61,223 nt of DNA from Prevotellaceae bacterium UBA2448 (GTDB taxonomy: Bacteria > Bacteroidota > Bacteroidia > Bacteroidales > Bacteroidaceae). The notes beneath the pieces were generated by a model. It saw only the letters and a program-made list of their open reading frames with translations. It made no database searches and was not told the DNA's origin. Location of the stretch: assembly GCA_002342585.1 (NCBI GenBank), contig DDQG01000004.1, positions 1 to 61,223 of the forward strand, given 5' to 3'. Position 1 is the first letter of the stretch, and each line of letters opens with the position of its first letter. The translations under genes and the position numbers were made by a program. Of the stretch, positions 34,108 through 42,639 are shown one piece after another.

Positions 34108-35877
34108 TTACCAGTCTTTCTCCAGACTTCTTCTTGTAGCGTTCTGTTGCTTTAATTTTCTTTGTACATCTTTCTCATCCTGCTGAGCAGAATTGAGCAA
34201 TTGTTCGGCAGTCTGTTCCGACATATCGTTCTTATCCTCCTTCTGCTGCTGAGGTTTCTGTGGTTGTTCGTTCTGCTGCTCAGGTTGTTGATCTTGTTTC
34301 TTCTGTTCGTCCTTCTTCTCCTCCTCTTTCTTCTGTTGCTGCTGATCCTGGTTCTGCTGGTTCTGCTGCTGTTGCTGCTGACTCTTCTTCAACTGATACT
34401 GAGCCTTAGCGAGGTTGTATCGAGTCTCGTCGTCATTAGGATTGCAGCGCAAACTGCTCTTGTAGAGGTTTACGGCATTCTGAAAGGCAGACGTAGCGTC
34501 CTGGTTACTCTTCAACAGATAAGCCCCCTGTGCATACCACACATTTCCAAGATTATGGAAATTCATGGCACGTTTCAGTTGGTTACCAGTACCCAACGAG
34601 TCGGCATCCATCATCTTAGCCACAGCTGTAGAGTCTTTTCCTTGCAGGAGATATGTGAGTCCGAGATTATAGAATGCTTCATATGTAGGACGTACTTCGA
34701 GCGACTTCAGATAGTCTGTTTCAGCTTTGTCGTATTGTTCAGAACGGAAACTTCGATTGCCTCGACGCACGTAGTCACGTTCGTTTATCTGTGCTGAAAC
34801 TGTAGAATTTACAAATGTAAAACACAAAGCTAGCAGTATGATTTGTACAGACTTTGGCGTACGGCTAAAGAGTGTAAGACGACGAATGAACGGACTTCTG
34901 CGTTCCATCACAATACACTCAGCAATTAGGACGAGAAGGAGTAGAATAGCAACAGCGATAAACTGTTCGTCATACTCCGAATACATGGACATAGAGATAT
35001 CTGCTTTCTGCATCTTTGAAATCTCTGCATCCAGGATGTCCTGTGCCTGATTAGACCTGTCAACATGTATGTAGAGGCCGTTTCCAGCCTTAGCAATTTC
35101 CTTTCCTATCCTCTCGTTGAGTTTGGTTGTAACCACATTGCCCGAGAGGTCTTTCTTATACGAACCGTCACCCATAGGTATCGGACCACCATGATCAGTA
35201 CCTACGGAGAGCACGAATATCTGAACTCCTGCCTTCTTTGCTTCCTTAGCCATCTCGACTGCTCCCTCCTCATGGTCTTCTGCGTCGGTAATGAGAATCA
35301 AAGCCTTGCCAACATTTTTCTTATCCGAGAAACTGGCAATTGAACGCTGGATAGCCTCTGCCATATTTGTTCCCTGAACCGACACAGTCTCCGGATTCAG
35401 TTGGTCAAGAAACATCTTGGCACTCACATAGTCGGCAGTCATAGGCAACAGAGTAATGGCAGAACCGGCAAATGCCACAAGTCCCACCTTATCGCGGTCA
35501 AACTGTTCGATTAGCTTGCTAACCATCATCTTCGACTTATCCAAACGGCTTGGGTTCACGTCTTCGCAAAGCATAGAATACGAAACGTCGCAAGCTATCA
35601 TCACTTCTATTCCAGAACGTTTAACCTCCTCGTTGCGAGTACCATACTGCGGACGAGCCATAATGAATATGACAAGTGCGAGGGCAGTCATCATCAGCGC
35701 AAACTTCAGGTGTACTCTCAATCTCGACACATCAGGCATCAAGTGAGCCATGAGGTTTACATCGCCAAACTTACGCAGTTGGCGGCGCATTCTCCAGCGG
35801 ACAACTATATATATAGCTATCAGCACTGGGATGAGCAATAGCAAATACAAATATGTAGGATGTGCAAATCTGAACAT
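34108..35877 (-). CDS. batB: BatB-BatC fusion (VWA domain + TPR)
   Basis: The N-terminal half (1-335) is a BatB-type von Willebrand A domain with MIDAS ACDVSYSM (Asp97, Ser99, Ser101), between two membrane segments. The second half has its own hydrophobic segment, then TPR repeats (SEQYDKAETDYLKSLEVRPTYEAFYNLGLTYL), and an extremely Gln/Lys/Glu-rich tail (~480-560), as in BatC. In Bacteroides fragilis BatB and BatC are described as separate proteins, so this is a fusion or lost stop. It lies 19 bases after batA. Confidence 0.88.
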   Translation of the reverse strand: MFRFAHPTYLYLLLLIPVLIAIYIVVRWRMRRQLRKFGDVNLMAHLMPDVSRLRVHLKFALMMTALALVIFIMARPQYGTRNEEVKRSGIEVMIACDVSYSMLCEDVNPSRLDKSKMMVSKLIEQFDRDKVGLVAFAGSAITLLPMTADYVSAKMFLDQLNPETVSVQGTNMAEAIQRSIASFSDKKNVGKALILITDAEDHEEGAVEMAKEAKKAGVQIFVLSVGTDHGGPIPMGDGSYKKDLSGNVVTTKLNERIGKEIAKAGNGLYIHVDRSNQAQDILDAEISKMQKADISMSMYSEYDEQFIAVAILLLLVLIAECIVMERRSPFIRRLTLFSRTPKSVQIILLALCFTFVNSTVSAQINERDYVRRGNRSFRSEQYDKAETDYLKSLEVRPTYEAFYNLGLTYLLQGKDSTAVAKMMDADSLGTGNQLKRAMNFHNLGNVWYAQGAYLLKSNQDATSAFQNAVNLYKSSLRCNPNDDETRYNLAKAQYQLKKSQQQQQQNQQNQDQQQQKKEEEKKDEQKKQDQQPEQQNEQPQKPQQQKEDKNDMSEQTAEQLLNSAQQDEKDVQRKLKQQNATRRSLEKDW

Positions 35878-35896
35878 TGTTGTTTTCTCTACTCTT

Positions 35897-36886
35897 TTAA
35901 GGCAATCTCTTTAACACTATATATCTCAGCAGAATCTCTAGCAGCAGCACGATGAAAGCAGCCAGTGCATATGGTTCGAACAACTCATTGCGCTTGCTGA
36001 ATTCCTTCACGTTAAACTTCGTGCGCTCCATCTTATCGATATCTGCATATACGGCAGAAAGGTCGGCATTCTTCTGTGCTCGGAAATACCTACCTCCTGT
36101 CTCCTTTGAAATTCTGTTCATCGTAGGTTCGTCGATTTCTACCGGCAACATCACAGTACTTCCCGTAGGCAGCGGATATGGAGCCATTCCAGTAGTACCA
36201 ATTCCGATGGTATAGATACGGATTCCGTACTTCTGTGCTATCTCTGCAGCAGTAGTCGGAGAGATGTTTCCGCTATTGTTCACACCATCGGTCAACAGGA
36301 TTATAACCTTCGACTTAGCCTGACTGTCTTTCAATCGGAGGATGGCATTCATGATACCGTCTCCGATAGCTGTACCATCGTCGATAATGCCTCGTGCAGC
36401 CATATTACAGTCAACACTACTGTAGAGGTTCATCAACACAGCATGATCGGTAGTCAGCGGACATTGTGTGTAAGCCTCTCCTGCGAAGATTGTCAGACCC
36501 ATATTATCGTTCGGACGACGTTCTATAAACTGCTGTGCAATAGCTTTCAGAGCCTCCACACGATTCGGTTTGAAGTCCTGTGCCAACATACTGGTTGAAA
36601 CATCGACAGCCAGCATAATGTCAATACCCTCCACATCTGTATCACTCCAAGTGTGCTTACTCTGCGGACGAGCCAGAATGCATACCACAAGGGTGAAAAG
36701 CACCAGGCGAAGCAAGAAAGGCACATGAAACAGATAGAGTCGGAAACTCTTCGGAGCCATCCTATATTTCACCGTCTCTGGTACTTTCAGAGAAGGCAAA
36801 CTTCTTTTGTATTTCAGCACATACCACAGGATGTAGGGTACCAGTGCAAGAAGCAGTATGAAAAATATCGGATTCTTAAACTCCAT
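35897..36886 (-). CDS. batA: BatA aerotolerance VWA protein
   Basis: A 329-residue inner-membrane protein with a VWA domain. Two N-terminal hydrophobic helices are followed by the MIDAS motif AVDVSTSM (Asp95, Ser97, Ser99), TIFAGEAYTQCPLT, DGTAIGDGI, and a C-terminal membrane helix (LAAFIVLLLEILLRYIVL). The start at 36886 (MEFKNP) is preferred because an upstream ATG would overlap the previous gene by 31 bases; the chosen start leaves 2 bases between genes. Confidence 0.9.
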   Translation of the reverse strand: MEFKNPIFFILLLALVPYILWYVLKYKRSLPSLKVPETVKYRMAPKSFRLYLFHVPFLLRLVLFTLVVCILARPQSKHTWSDTDVEGIDIMLAVDVSTSMLAQDFKPNRVEALKAIAQQFIERRPNDNMGLTIFAGEAYTQCPLTTDHAVLMNLYSSVDCNMAARGIIDDGTAIGDGIMNAILRLKDSQAKSKVIILLTDGVNNSGNISPTTAAEIAQKYGIRIYTIGIGTTGMAPYPLPTGSTVMLPVEIDEPTMNRISKETGGRYFRAQKNADLSAVYADIDKMERTKFNVKEFSKRNELFEPYALAAFIVLLLEILLRYIVLKRLP

Positions 36887-36888
36887 AA

Positions 36889-38004
36889 TCAAAGTGTCAG
36901 CATATAAATTCGGTAACACAAAAATCCTATCACTCCCACAAGCACGATGGCTGCTACAGCCACACCTGCTATCAACAGACGCTTAGTCACCTTAGAGTGC
37001 GGTTCGACGACTACAATCTCCTCTGGCTGAGCCTTCTGCTCTTCCTCTTCCTGCTTGGTCTGGTTGATATACTCGATAGCAGTAACAAGGTTGCGGTCGT
37101 TTTCGTTTATCAGCGTGTTGTATTTTGCAAACTTCACAAGGTCAGCCGTTTGGAACAACTCTCTCAACTCACCAATCGCCTCTTCGTCGTTAACATCCTG
37201 CAGATGCTGGATAATCTCGAACGAAGTCATCTCCATAGCATTGAAACCATAGCGTTCTCTGATGTAATTACGCAGAGTATCAGTCAATTGAGTGTAGTAT
37301 TCCTTCGAGTCTTCGCTCTGCCACAACATCTTGTCCTCCTTAATCTCCTCAATCTTCTGCATAGCGGCCTTGTGTGGAGCCAGACGTTTCTTCAGCTTTA
37401 TTCGCTTGATGATTGGTTTGTTGTCCTTCAGTCTTACAGCAACATAAATCAGCACGAGGGCAATGATAACTGCAAGGATGGAAAGTCTGAACACCAGACT
37501 CCAGTCAGCCCACACGAACGGAGGCGCCATTTCGCTTTTCAGCCCGAAGATACTATCCACGTTTACAGTATCAATATCAAATGTTATAACTTTCATTCCT
37601 AATCTGTTAGTCTTATATACCTTACCATCTACTTTAACCTCCATAGGAGGGATACTGTAGAGGGATGTATCGAATGAAGTTACGTAGTATTTCTCTTTCA
37701 GCACCATTCGTTTTCCGTCGTTCACATAGTCAGTATCTACTGGTGTGGCATTAACGAACTCAAGCCCCGGAACAATCTGTTGCAGGGAGTCGAACTGTGG
37801 CAGTTCTACGAATTTACCTGCATCGGCACTCACTTCAAGAGTAATACCCATACGTTTTCCTACCAGAATGCCTGCTGAGTCGAGTTTTGCCTCTACCGTC
37901 ACCTGTGCCTGAGTCAAAGTGCTCAAAACACAGAAGAAGGCACACAACAGAAGTCGGATACCAAAAACATTTTGCAGATTAATATGTAATGTATGATTTC
38001 TCAT
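36889..38004 (-). CDS. Membrane protein of the Bat operon (BatI/DUF4381-like)
   Basis: This 371-residue protein has a signal peptide (ending TQA-QV), a beta-rich periplasmic part, a membrane helix at about 170-195 (VFRLSILAVIIALVLIYVAV), a basic and acidic cytoplasmic region, and a C-terminal helix (LLIAGVAVAAIVLVGVIGFL). Bacteroidetes Bat operons commonly contain a protein of this shape between the DUF58 gene and batA. Function is unknown; it could couple the MoxR/DUF58 pair to the VWA proteins. Confidence 0.7.
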   Translation of the reverse strand: MRNHTLHINLQNVFGIRLLLCAFFCVLSTLTQAQVTVEAKLDSAGILVGKRMGITLEVSADAGKFVELPQFDSLQQIVPGLEFVNATPVDTDYVNDGKRMVLKEKYYVTSFDTSLYSIPPMEVKVDGKVYKTNRLGMKVITFDIDTVNVDSIFGLKSEMAPPFVWADWSLVFRLSILAVIIALVLIYVAVRLKDNKPIIKRIKLKKRLAPHKAAMQKIEEIKEDKMLWQSEDSKEYYTQLTDTLRNYIRERYGFNAMEMTSFEIIQHLQDVNDEEAIGELRELFQTADLVKFAKYNTLINENDRNLVTAIEYINQTKQEEEEQKAQPEEIVVVEPHSKVTKRLLIAGVAVAAIVLVGVIGFLCYRIYMLTL

Positions 38005-38044
38005 TTCTCATTTCTTATTTCCTTTAGCATCCAAACAGCATGGA

Positions 38045-38917
38045 CTACATACTTCTGCGTCGGAACAGTCCGAGCAGAGCCTTCACGTAGTCTTCGTCTG
38101 TACGCACGCTTACACAATCTACATTTGAACGTGTGAACACATTGCGCAACCAACCCTGGTACTTCACCCACCACTCATGATGAGCACGACGTACTGCCCT
38201 ACTGCTGGTATCCACCAGTATATCATCGCCCGACTCAGAGTCGCGCATCTTGATAATTCCCACATCAGGCAGTTCTGTCATGCGGTAGTCGTACACCTGT
38301 ATAGCCACAACATCGTGTCTGCGGTTGGCAATTGTAAGTTGGTTCGAGTAGTCCTTGCGGTCAAAGAAGTCGCTGAGCAGGAACACCGTACAACGTTTCT
38401 TGATAGCATTGGTCATATACTCTATGGCAGCACCAATGTCTGTCTTCTGACTTTCTGGTTCGAAGAACAGTAGTTCGCGAATGATGTGCAGTATGTGTTT
38501 TCTTCCCTTCTTAGGTGGAATAAACTTCTCTATCTTGTCAGAGAAAAAGATAACACCTATCTTATCGTTGTTCTGAATAGCCGAGAAAGCAAGTGTAGCA
38601 GCCACTTCCGTTGCCATCTGGCGTTTGGTTTGCTGCTGAGTACCGAAGTCAAGACTACCAGACACATCGACCAGCAGCATCACGGTCAGCTCTCGTTCCT
38701 CCTCAAACACCTTCACGAAGGGTTTTCCGAAACGTGCAGTCACATTCCAGTCGATATCACGAACATCGTCTCCATACTGATATTCGCGCACTTCGCTGAA
38801 TGCCATACCACGTCCCTTAAAGGCAGAGTGATACTCTCCAGCAAAAATATTGTTGGAGAGTCTTCTCGTCTTTATCTCAATCTTCCGGACCTGCTGTAAA
38901 AGTTCTTCGTATTCCAT
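38045..38917 (-). CDS. DUF58-domain protein of the MoxR/Bat operon
   Basis: A 290-residue cytoplasmic protein. The DUF58 signature REYQYGDDVRDIDWNVTAR lies at 44-62, followed by a VWA-like fold with LLVDVSGSLDFG and FLLSDF. DUF58 proteins are regularly encoded next to MoxR ATPases and are thought to work with them on VWA clients. Its ATG shares a base with the moxR stop (TAATG); 40 bases separate it from the next gene. Confidence 0.9.
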   Translation of the reverse strand: MEYEELLQQVRKIEIKTRRLSNNIFAGEYHSAFKGRGMAFSEVREYQYGDDVRDIDWNVTARFGKPFVKVFEEERELTVMLLVDVSGSLDFGTQQQTKRQMATEVAATLAFSAIQNNDKIGVIFFSDKIEKFIPPKKGRKHILHIIRELLFFEPESQKTDIGAAIEYMTNAIKKRCTVFLLSDFFDRKDYSNQLTIANRRHDVVAIQVYDYRMTELPDVGIIKMRDSESGDDILVDTSSRAVRRAHHEWWVKYQGWLRNVFTRSNVDCVSVRTDEDYVKALLGLFRRRSM

Positions 38918-39915
38918 TAAGGCACTTCAACCTTATTTATAATCTTGCTAACTATTTCCTCTGCTGTCACATTGCTTGCCTCAGCCTCGTAGGTGAGTCC
39001 GATACGATGGCGCAGCACGTCGTGAGCGATAGCACGCACATCCTCTGGGATTACATATCCGCGGTGCTTGATGAAAGCGTATGCTCTTGCAGCCAGAGCC
39101 AGGTTGATACTTGCACGAGGTGAGCCTCCGAAACCAATCAGACCCTTCAGTTCCTTGAGTCCGTACTTGTCTGGAGTACGAGTAGCAAATACTATGTCAG
39201 CAATATACTGTTCTATCTTTTCGTCGAGATATACCTGGCGCACTACGTCGCGAGCCTCCTCAATTTCCTTGGTTGACATGATAGGCTTTACCTTTACCTT
39301 GTCACCCTGAGTAATGTTCTGTCGGATAATCTTTTTCTCCTCGTCAATCTTCGGGTAGTCGATCATCACCTTCAGCATGAAACGGTCAACCTGAGCCTCA
39401 GGCAGCGGATAAGTACCCTCCTGCTCTATTGGGTTCTGAGTAGCCATTACGAGGAAAGGCTTTGGCAGTTCGTAAGTAGTAGTGCTGATAGTCACCTGAC
39501 GCTCCTGCATAGCTTCGAGCAATGCTGACTGCACCTTTGCCGGAGCACGGTTTATTTCATCTGCCAACACGAAGTTTGCGAATACAGGACCTTGCTTAGC
39601 CACGAACTGTCCATCCTTCTGACTGTAAATCATAGTACCTACTACGTCGGCAGGCAGGAGGTCTGGAGTAAACTGAATGCGGCTAAACTGAGCGTCGATG
39701 AGTGACGAGAGTGTTTTGATAGCCTTTGTTTTTGCCAGACCGGGAACACCCTCGAGGAGGATATGTCCGTCTGACAGCAAACCGATGAGGAGCGACTCCA
39801 CGAGGTGCTTCTGACCTACAATCTCCTGCTCCATTCCGGTCATAATGTTTGTAACGAACGAACTGTGTTTCTCGATAAGTTCGTTCAAAGCTCTGATATC
39901 AATGGATTCAGCCAT
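38917..39915 (-). CDS. MoxR-family AAA+ ATPase
   Basis: A chaperone-like ATPase of 332 residues and first gene of the aerotolerance operon. Walker A is GVPGLAKT (56-63), Walker B is LADEINRA (117-124), followed by PAKVQSALLEAMQE and the sensor ATQNPIEQEGTYPLPEAQ. The C-terminal lid contains GSPRASINLALAARAYA. MoxR proteins assist maturation or activation of VWA-containing partners, which follow here as BatA and BatB. A TAATTTTG promoter element lies 30 bases upstream. Confidence 0.93.
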   Translation of the reverse strand: MAESIDIRALNELIEKHSSFVTNIMTGMEQEIVGQKHLVESLLIGLLSDGHILLEGVPGLAKTKAIKTLSSLIDAQFSRIQFTPDLLPADVVGTMIYSQKDGQFVAKQGPVFANFVLADEINRAPAKVQSALLEAMQERQVTISTTTYELPKPFLVMATQNPIEQEGTYPLPEAQVDRFMLKVMIDYPKIDEEKKIIRQNITQGDKVKVKPIMSTKEIEEARDVVRQVYLDEKIEQYIADIVFATRTPDKYGLKELKGLIGFGGSPRASINLALAARAYAFIKHRGYVIPEDVRAIAHDVLRHRIGLTYEAEASNVTAEEIVSKIINKVEVP

Positions 39916-39945
39916 ATCTTTTTATTGGTTTTTATTATTTGACTG

Positions 39946-39953
39946 CAAAATTA
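39946..39953 (-). promoter_or_regulatory. Probable -7 element of the Bat operon
   Basis: TAATTTTG on the minus strand matches TAnnTTTG and lies 30 bases upstream of moxR. The -33 region is weak. Apart from this and the terminator at 40049-40093, nothing is seen in 39916-40121. Confidence 0.5.
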
Positions 39954-40048
39954 CGACTTTCGCCGTATAACAACCATATAACTGATATTTAAAATAATCT
40001 AAAAAAGGTTGATATCCCTTTATTTTAAGACATTTTAAATGAAACTAC

Positions 40049-40093
40049 AAGCCCTTTCTGCACCACAGGAATGATTTGGCACAAAAAGGGCTT
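40049..40093 (-). terminator. Hairpin terminator after the HU-LysM gene
   Basis: Arms AAGCCCTTTCTGCACCA and TGGCACAAAAAGGGCTT pair at 14 of 17 positions around an 11-base loop, starting 28 bases after the HU-LysM stop. The T-tract is weak, as is common in Bacteroidetes. Confidence 0.55.
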
Positions 40094-40121
40094 ATAGGAA
40101 ATGTGTATTTCTGAAGTATTT

Positions 40122-40985
40122 TTATGGCATCAGCAGAACTGTACCTACCTCAATACTGTCAGGATTTGTAATCTTATTCAGACGGATTATGGCATTCACC
40201 GAGTCGGCAGTTCCATACACCTCACGAGAAATCTTTGCGAGGAAGTCTCCGCGCTGCAGAACGTAAGTCTTCTGTTCTGGCACAGTGTCTTTAGGCTGTT
40301 CCACTACTGGTTTCTCGACTGGAGCAGCCTCTTCGGATTCCCCCGAGCGTCCGCCACAGAATTTTACAGCCAGCAGAATGCAGATAGCTACAGCAGCAAT
40401 GCAAAGCAGAGCCTTCACCAGTTTGCCGTTATTCTTATTACCATCCTCCTTCTTAACTGTCTCAGCCTTTGGAGTCTCAACTGGCTTCTCAGCCTGTTTT
40501 GCAGGAGTCACCTTCTCGGCAGCCTTCTCCACTTTCTCAGCAGCCTTCTTAACTACCTTTGCTGACTCAGGAGTAGCAATCAGACTATCGATACCTCCGA
40601 ACTGTCCGCTATCCTCTACAACTGTTTTTTTAGTTTCCTTCTTTTCAGCTGGTTTCTTAGTCTTTGCAGCATCCTTCTTTGCCTTCTTCTGTACCACAGC
40701 AGTCACTTCCGACACATCTGCCACAGAGTCTATAGGAGCGAAGGTAACCTTCTTATATCCTTCAATTACAATACGTTCTCCGTTATTTACGTTCACACTC
40801 TCACGTGGTGCCACATTCACAAGTTTGAACGTACCCAGACCGTTAATCTTTACCACTCCGTCTTCTTTCAGACCCTCGATGATAACGTCAAAGAAAGCGC
40901 GACCGAGTCCCTCGGCAACTTTTTTCGAAGCCCCTGTTTGAGCTACAAAGGCATCAACTATATTTTGAATTGTCAGTTTTTCCAT
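40122..40985 (-). CDS. HU-domain protein with transmembrane helix and LysM domain
   Basis: A 287-residue fusion. Residues 1-~85 are an HU/IHF-like DNA-binding domain (NIVDAFVAQTGASKKVAEGL, INGLGTFKLVNVAPRE). A Lys/Ala-rich linker (~100-185) with repeated KKAAEKVEKAAEK follows. One membrane helix spans 189-207, then an acidic/Pro linker, and a C-terminal LysM domain (239-286, KTYVLQRGDFLAKISREVYG). The layout would put HU on DNA in the cytoplasm and LysM on peptidoglycan outside, tethering the chromosome to the wall; this role is inference. The next gene upstream encodes a free HU protein. Confidence 0.9.
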   Translation of the reverse strand: MEKLTIQNIVDAFVAQTGASKKVAEGLGRAFFDVIIEGLKEDGVVKINGLGTFKLVNVAPRESVNVNNGERIVIEGYKKVTFAPIDSVADVSEVTAVVQKKAKKDAAKTKKPAEKKETKKTVVEDSGQFGGIDSLIATPESAKVVKKAAEKVEKAAEKVTPAKQAEKPVETPKAETVKKEDGNKNNGKLVKALLCIAAVAICILLAVKFCGGRSGESEEAAPVEKPVVEQPKDTVPEQKTYVLQRGDFLAKISREVYGTADSVNAIIRLNKITNPDSIEVGTVLLMP

Positions 40986-41000
40986 AGTTTCCTAATGTTA

Positions 41001-41027
41001 TTCGTTTTTCGTCTTTCGTTTTTCGTC
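41001..41027. repeat. 13-bp repeat between the two HU genes
   Basis: TTCGTTTTTCGTC occurs twice (41001-41013 and 41015-41027), a simple polypyrimidine repeat of the kind scattered between Bacteroidetes genes. Confidence 0.7.
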
Positions 41028-41028
41028 C

Positions 41029-41301
41029 TTACTGCACTTTTTCCTTCAGCGCAGCACCCATCTTGAATCCGACAGTTTGCTTTGCAGGGATTACATTAAA
41101 AGACTTAGTTGTAGGGTTGTAAATTTTTCGTTCCGCTTTCATTTTCTGTTCAAACACACCGAAGTTTTTGATAGTGACAGAATTGCCGGCATTCACCTGT
41201 GAGAGTAAAGCCTGTACAAAAACGTCCACCTGCTGTTGCAGTTCGTCTGCGTCGCTGCCCAGCTTCTTAGCCATACGGTCAATAAATGTACGATTGTTCA
41301 T
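41029..41301 (-). CDS. HU/IHF-family DNA-binding protein
   Basis: A 90-residue histone-like protein of standard length. It has the N-terminal helices (NRTFIDRMAKKLGSDADELQQQVDVF), the GNSVTIKNFGVFEQKMKAERK beta-arm base, and YNPTTKSFNVIPAKQTVGFKMGAALKEKVQ at the end, including the arm region that inserts in the minor groove. It probably bends and compacts DNA. It lies between rimO (21 bases) and the HU-LysM gene (43 bases), all in one direction. Confidence 0.93.
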   Translation of the reverse strand: MNNRTFIDRMAKKLGSDADELQQQVDVFVQALLSQVNAGNSVTIKNFGVFEQKMKAERKIYNPTTKSFNVIPAKQTVGFKMGAALKEKVQ

Positions 41302-41322
41302 AAAGTAAATATGTTTTATTGT

Positions 41323-42621
41323 TTATAATTTCGTTCCATACAAGTCGAAATCGTCGGCATCGGTAATCTGCACATCGTAGAAACAGCCTGTTCGCAGCAA
41401 TCCCTCCGCCACAGGTATCAGCACCTCCGGATCTACCTCAGGCGAGTCGTACTGAGTGCGTCCCACATAGTAGTTTCCTTCCTTCCGGTCTATAATCACT
41501 CGTTGCACACTTCCTATCTTCTCTGCCTGCACCTCTGCTGAGATGTCCTGCTGCAGAGCCATCAAGTCCGACAGACGCTGTTGTTTCACTTCCTCAGGCA
41601 CTTCGTCCTTAAACATCTTAGCAGCAGGAGTGCCATCTTCTTCGCTATAAGCGAAAGCACCCATGCGGTCGAACTTAGCCCAACGCACGAAGTCTTTCAA
41701 TTCCTCGAATTCCTTCTCCCCTTCTCCCGGGAAACCCACCATCAGGGTTGTTCTAAGACAAATTCCCGGTACTTCCCTTCTGATTCTTTCTATCAGTTCC
41801 TTCGTCTCCTTACTGTCTATATGTCGCTGCATATTCTCCAACACCTTGTCGTTGATATGCTGCAGAGCTATGTCAAGATACTTGCACACATTATCCCTCT
41901 CTCTCATCACCTCCAGCAGTTCGTAAGGAAAATGAGTGGGATATGCATAATGCAGTCTAATCCACTTCACACCCTTCACGTCACTAATCCGGCGTACCAG
42001 TTCGGCAATCATCTGTTTTCCATACAGGTCTATGCCGTAGAAAGTAATCTCCTGGGCAATCACCTGAAACTCCTTCACACCCTCAGCCACCAGTTGTTCC
42101 ACCTCTGCCACAATCCTCTCCATCGGTCTGCTCTTGAACGTACCAGTTATGATAGGAATCGAACAGTACGCACATTGTCTGTCGCACCCTTCGGCTATCT
42201 TTATATAAGCATAGTGCTTAGGAGTAGTCAGATGTCGTTCATCTTCTCTTTTCTCATCGTAAGTCTTTCCTATATCGCCGATTAGCTCAGTCCAATTAAA
42301 CTTTCCGTAGAACTTATCTACCTCAGGGATTTCCTTTCCTAATTCTTCGAAATACCTTTCCGACAGACACCCCATCACATACAACTCTCTGATTCGTCCC
42401 TCCTGCTTCGCCTCTCCCAGTTCCAGAATCATATTGATGCTCTCCTCCTTTGCGTCAGCAATGAAACCGCAGGTGTTCACCACAACGATTTCTGCATTCA
42501 CCTCCTTCGGATCGTGACGGACTGTGAATCCGTTCAGTTCCAGCTGACGAATCAGCCTTTCCGAATCCACCAGATTCTTCGAGCACCCAAGAGTGATAAT
42601 ATCTATCGTATTTCTTTTCAT
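41323..42621 (-). CDS. rimO: Ribosomal protein S12 methylthiotransferase
   Basis: Radical-SAM enzyme that adds a methylthio group to the conserved Asp of ribosomal protein S12. N-terminal UPF0004 cysteines are C13, C51 and C85, which bind the auxiliary 4Fe-4S cluster. The radical-SAM motif CDRQCAYC has Cys146, 150 and 153. The C-terminal TRAM domain covers about 370-432. Length (432) is normal. RimO rather than MiaB is favoured by the DIITLGCSKNLVDSE start. It follows ftsY by 18 bases. Confidence 0.94.
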   Translation of the reverse strand: MKRNTIDIITLGCSKNLVDSERLIRQLELNGFTVRHDPKEVNAEIVVVNTCGFIADAKEESINMILELGEAKQEGRIRELYVMGCLSERYFEELGKEIPEVDKFYGKFNWTELIGDIGKTYDEKREDERHLTTPKHYAYIKIAEGCDRQCAYCSIPIITGTFKSRPMERIVAEVEQLVAEGVKEFQVIAQEITFYGIDLYGKQMIAELVRRISDVKGVKWIRLHYAYPTHFPYELLEVMRERDNVCKYLDIALQHINDKVLENMQRHIDSKETKELIERIRREVPGICLRTTLMVGFPGEGEKEFEELKDFVRWAKFDRMGAFAYSEEDGTPAAKMFKDEVPEEVKQQRLSDLMALQQDISAEVQAEKIGSVQRVIIDRKEGNYYVGRTQYDSPEVDPEVLIPVAEGLLRTGCFYDVQITDADDFDLYGTKL

Positions 42622-42639
42622 CCGCCAGCAAGAAAGCCT

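Noticed and set aside
34162..34797. A 211-codon plus-strand frame rich in Leu
   Set aside because: It is the complement of the Gln/Lys/Glu-rich tail and TPR region of BatB-BatC; the hydrophobicity is an artefact of CAG/CTG complementarity, not a membrane protein.
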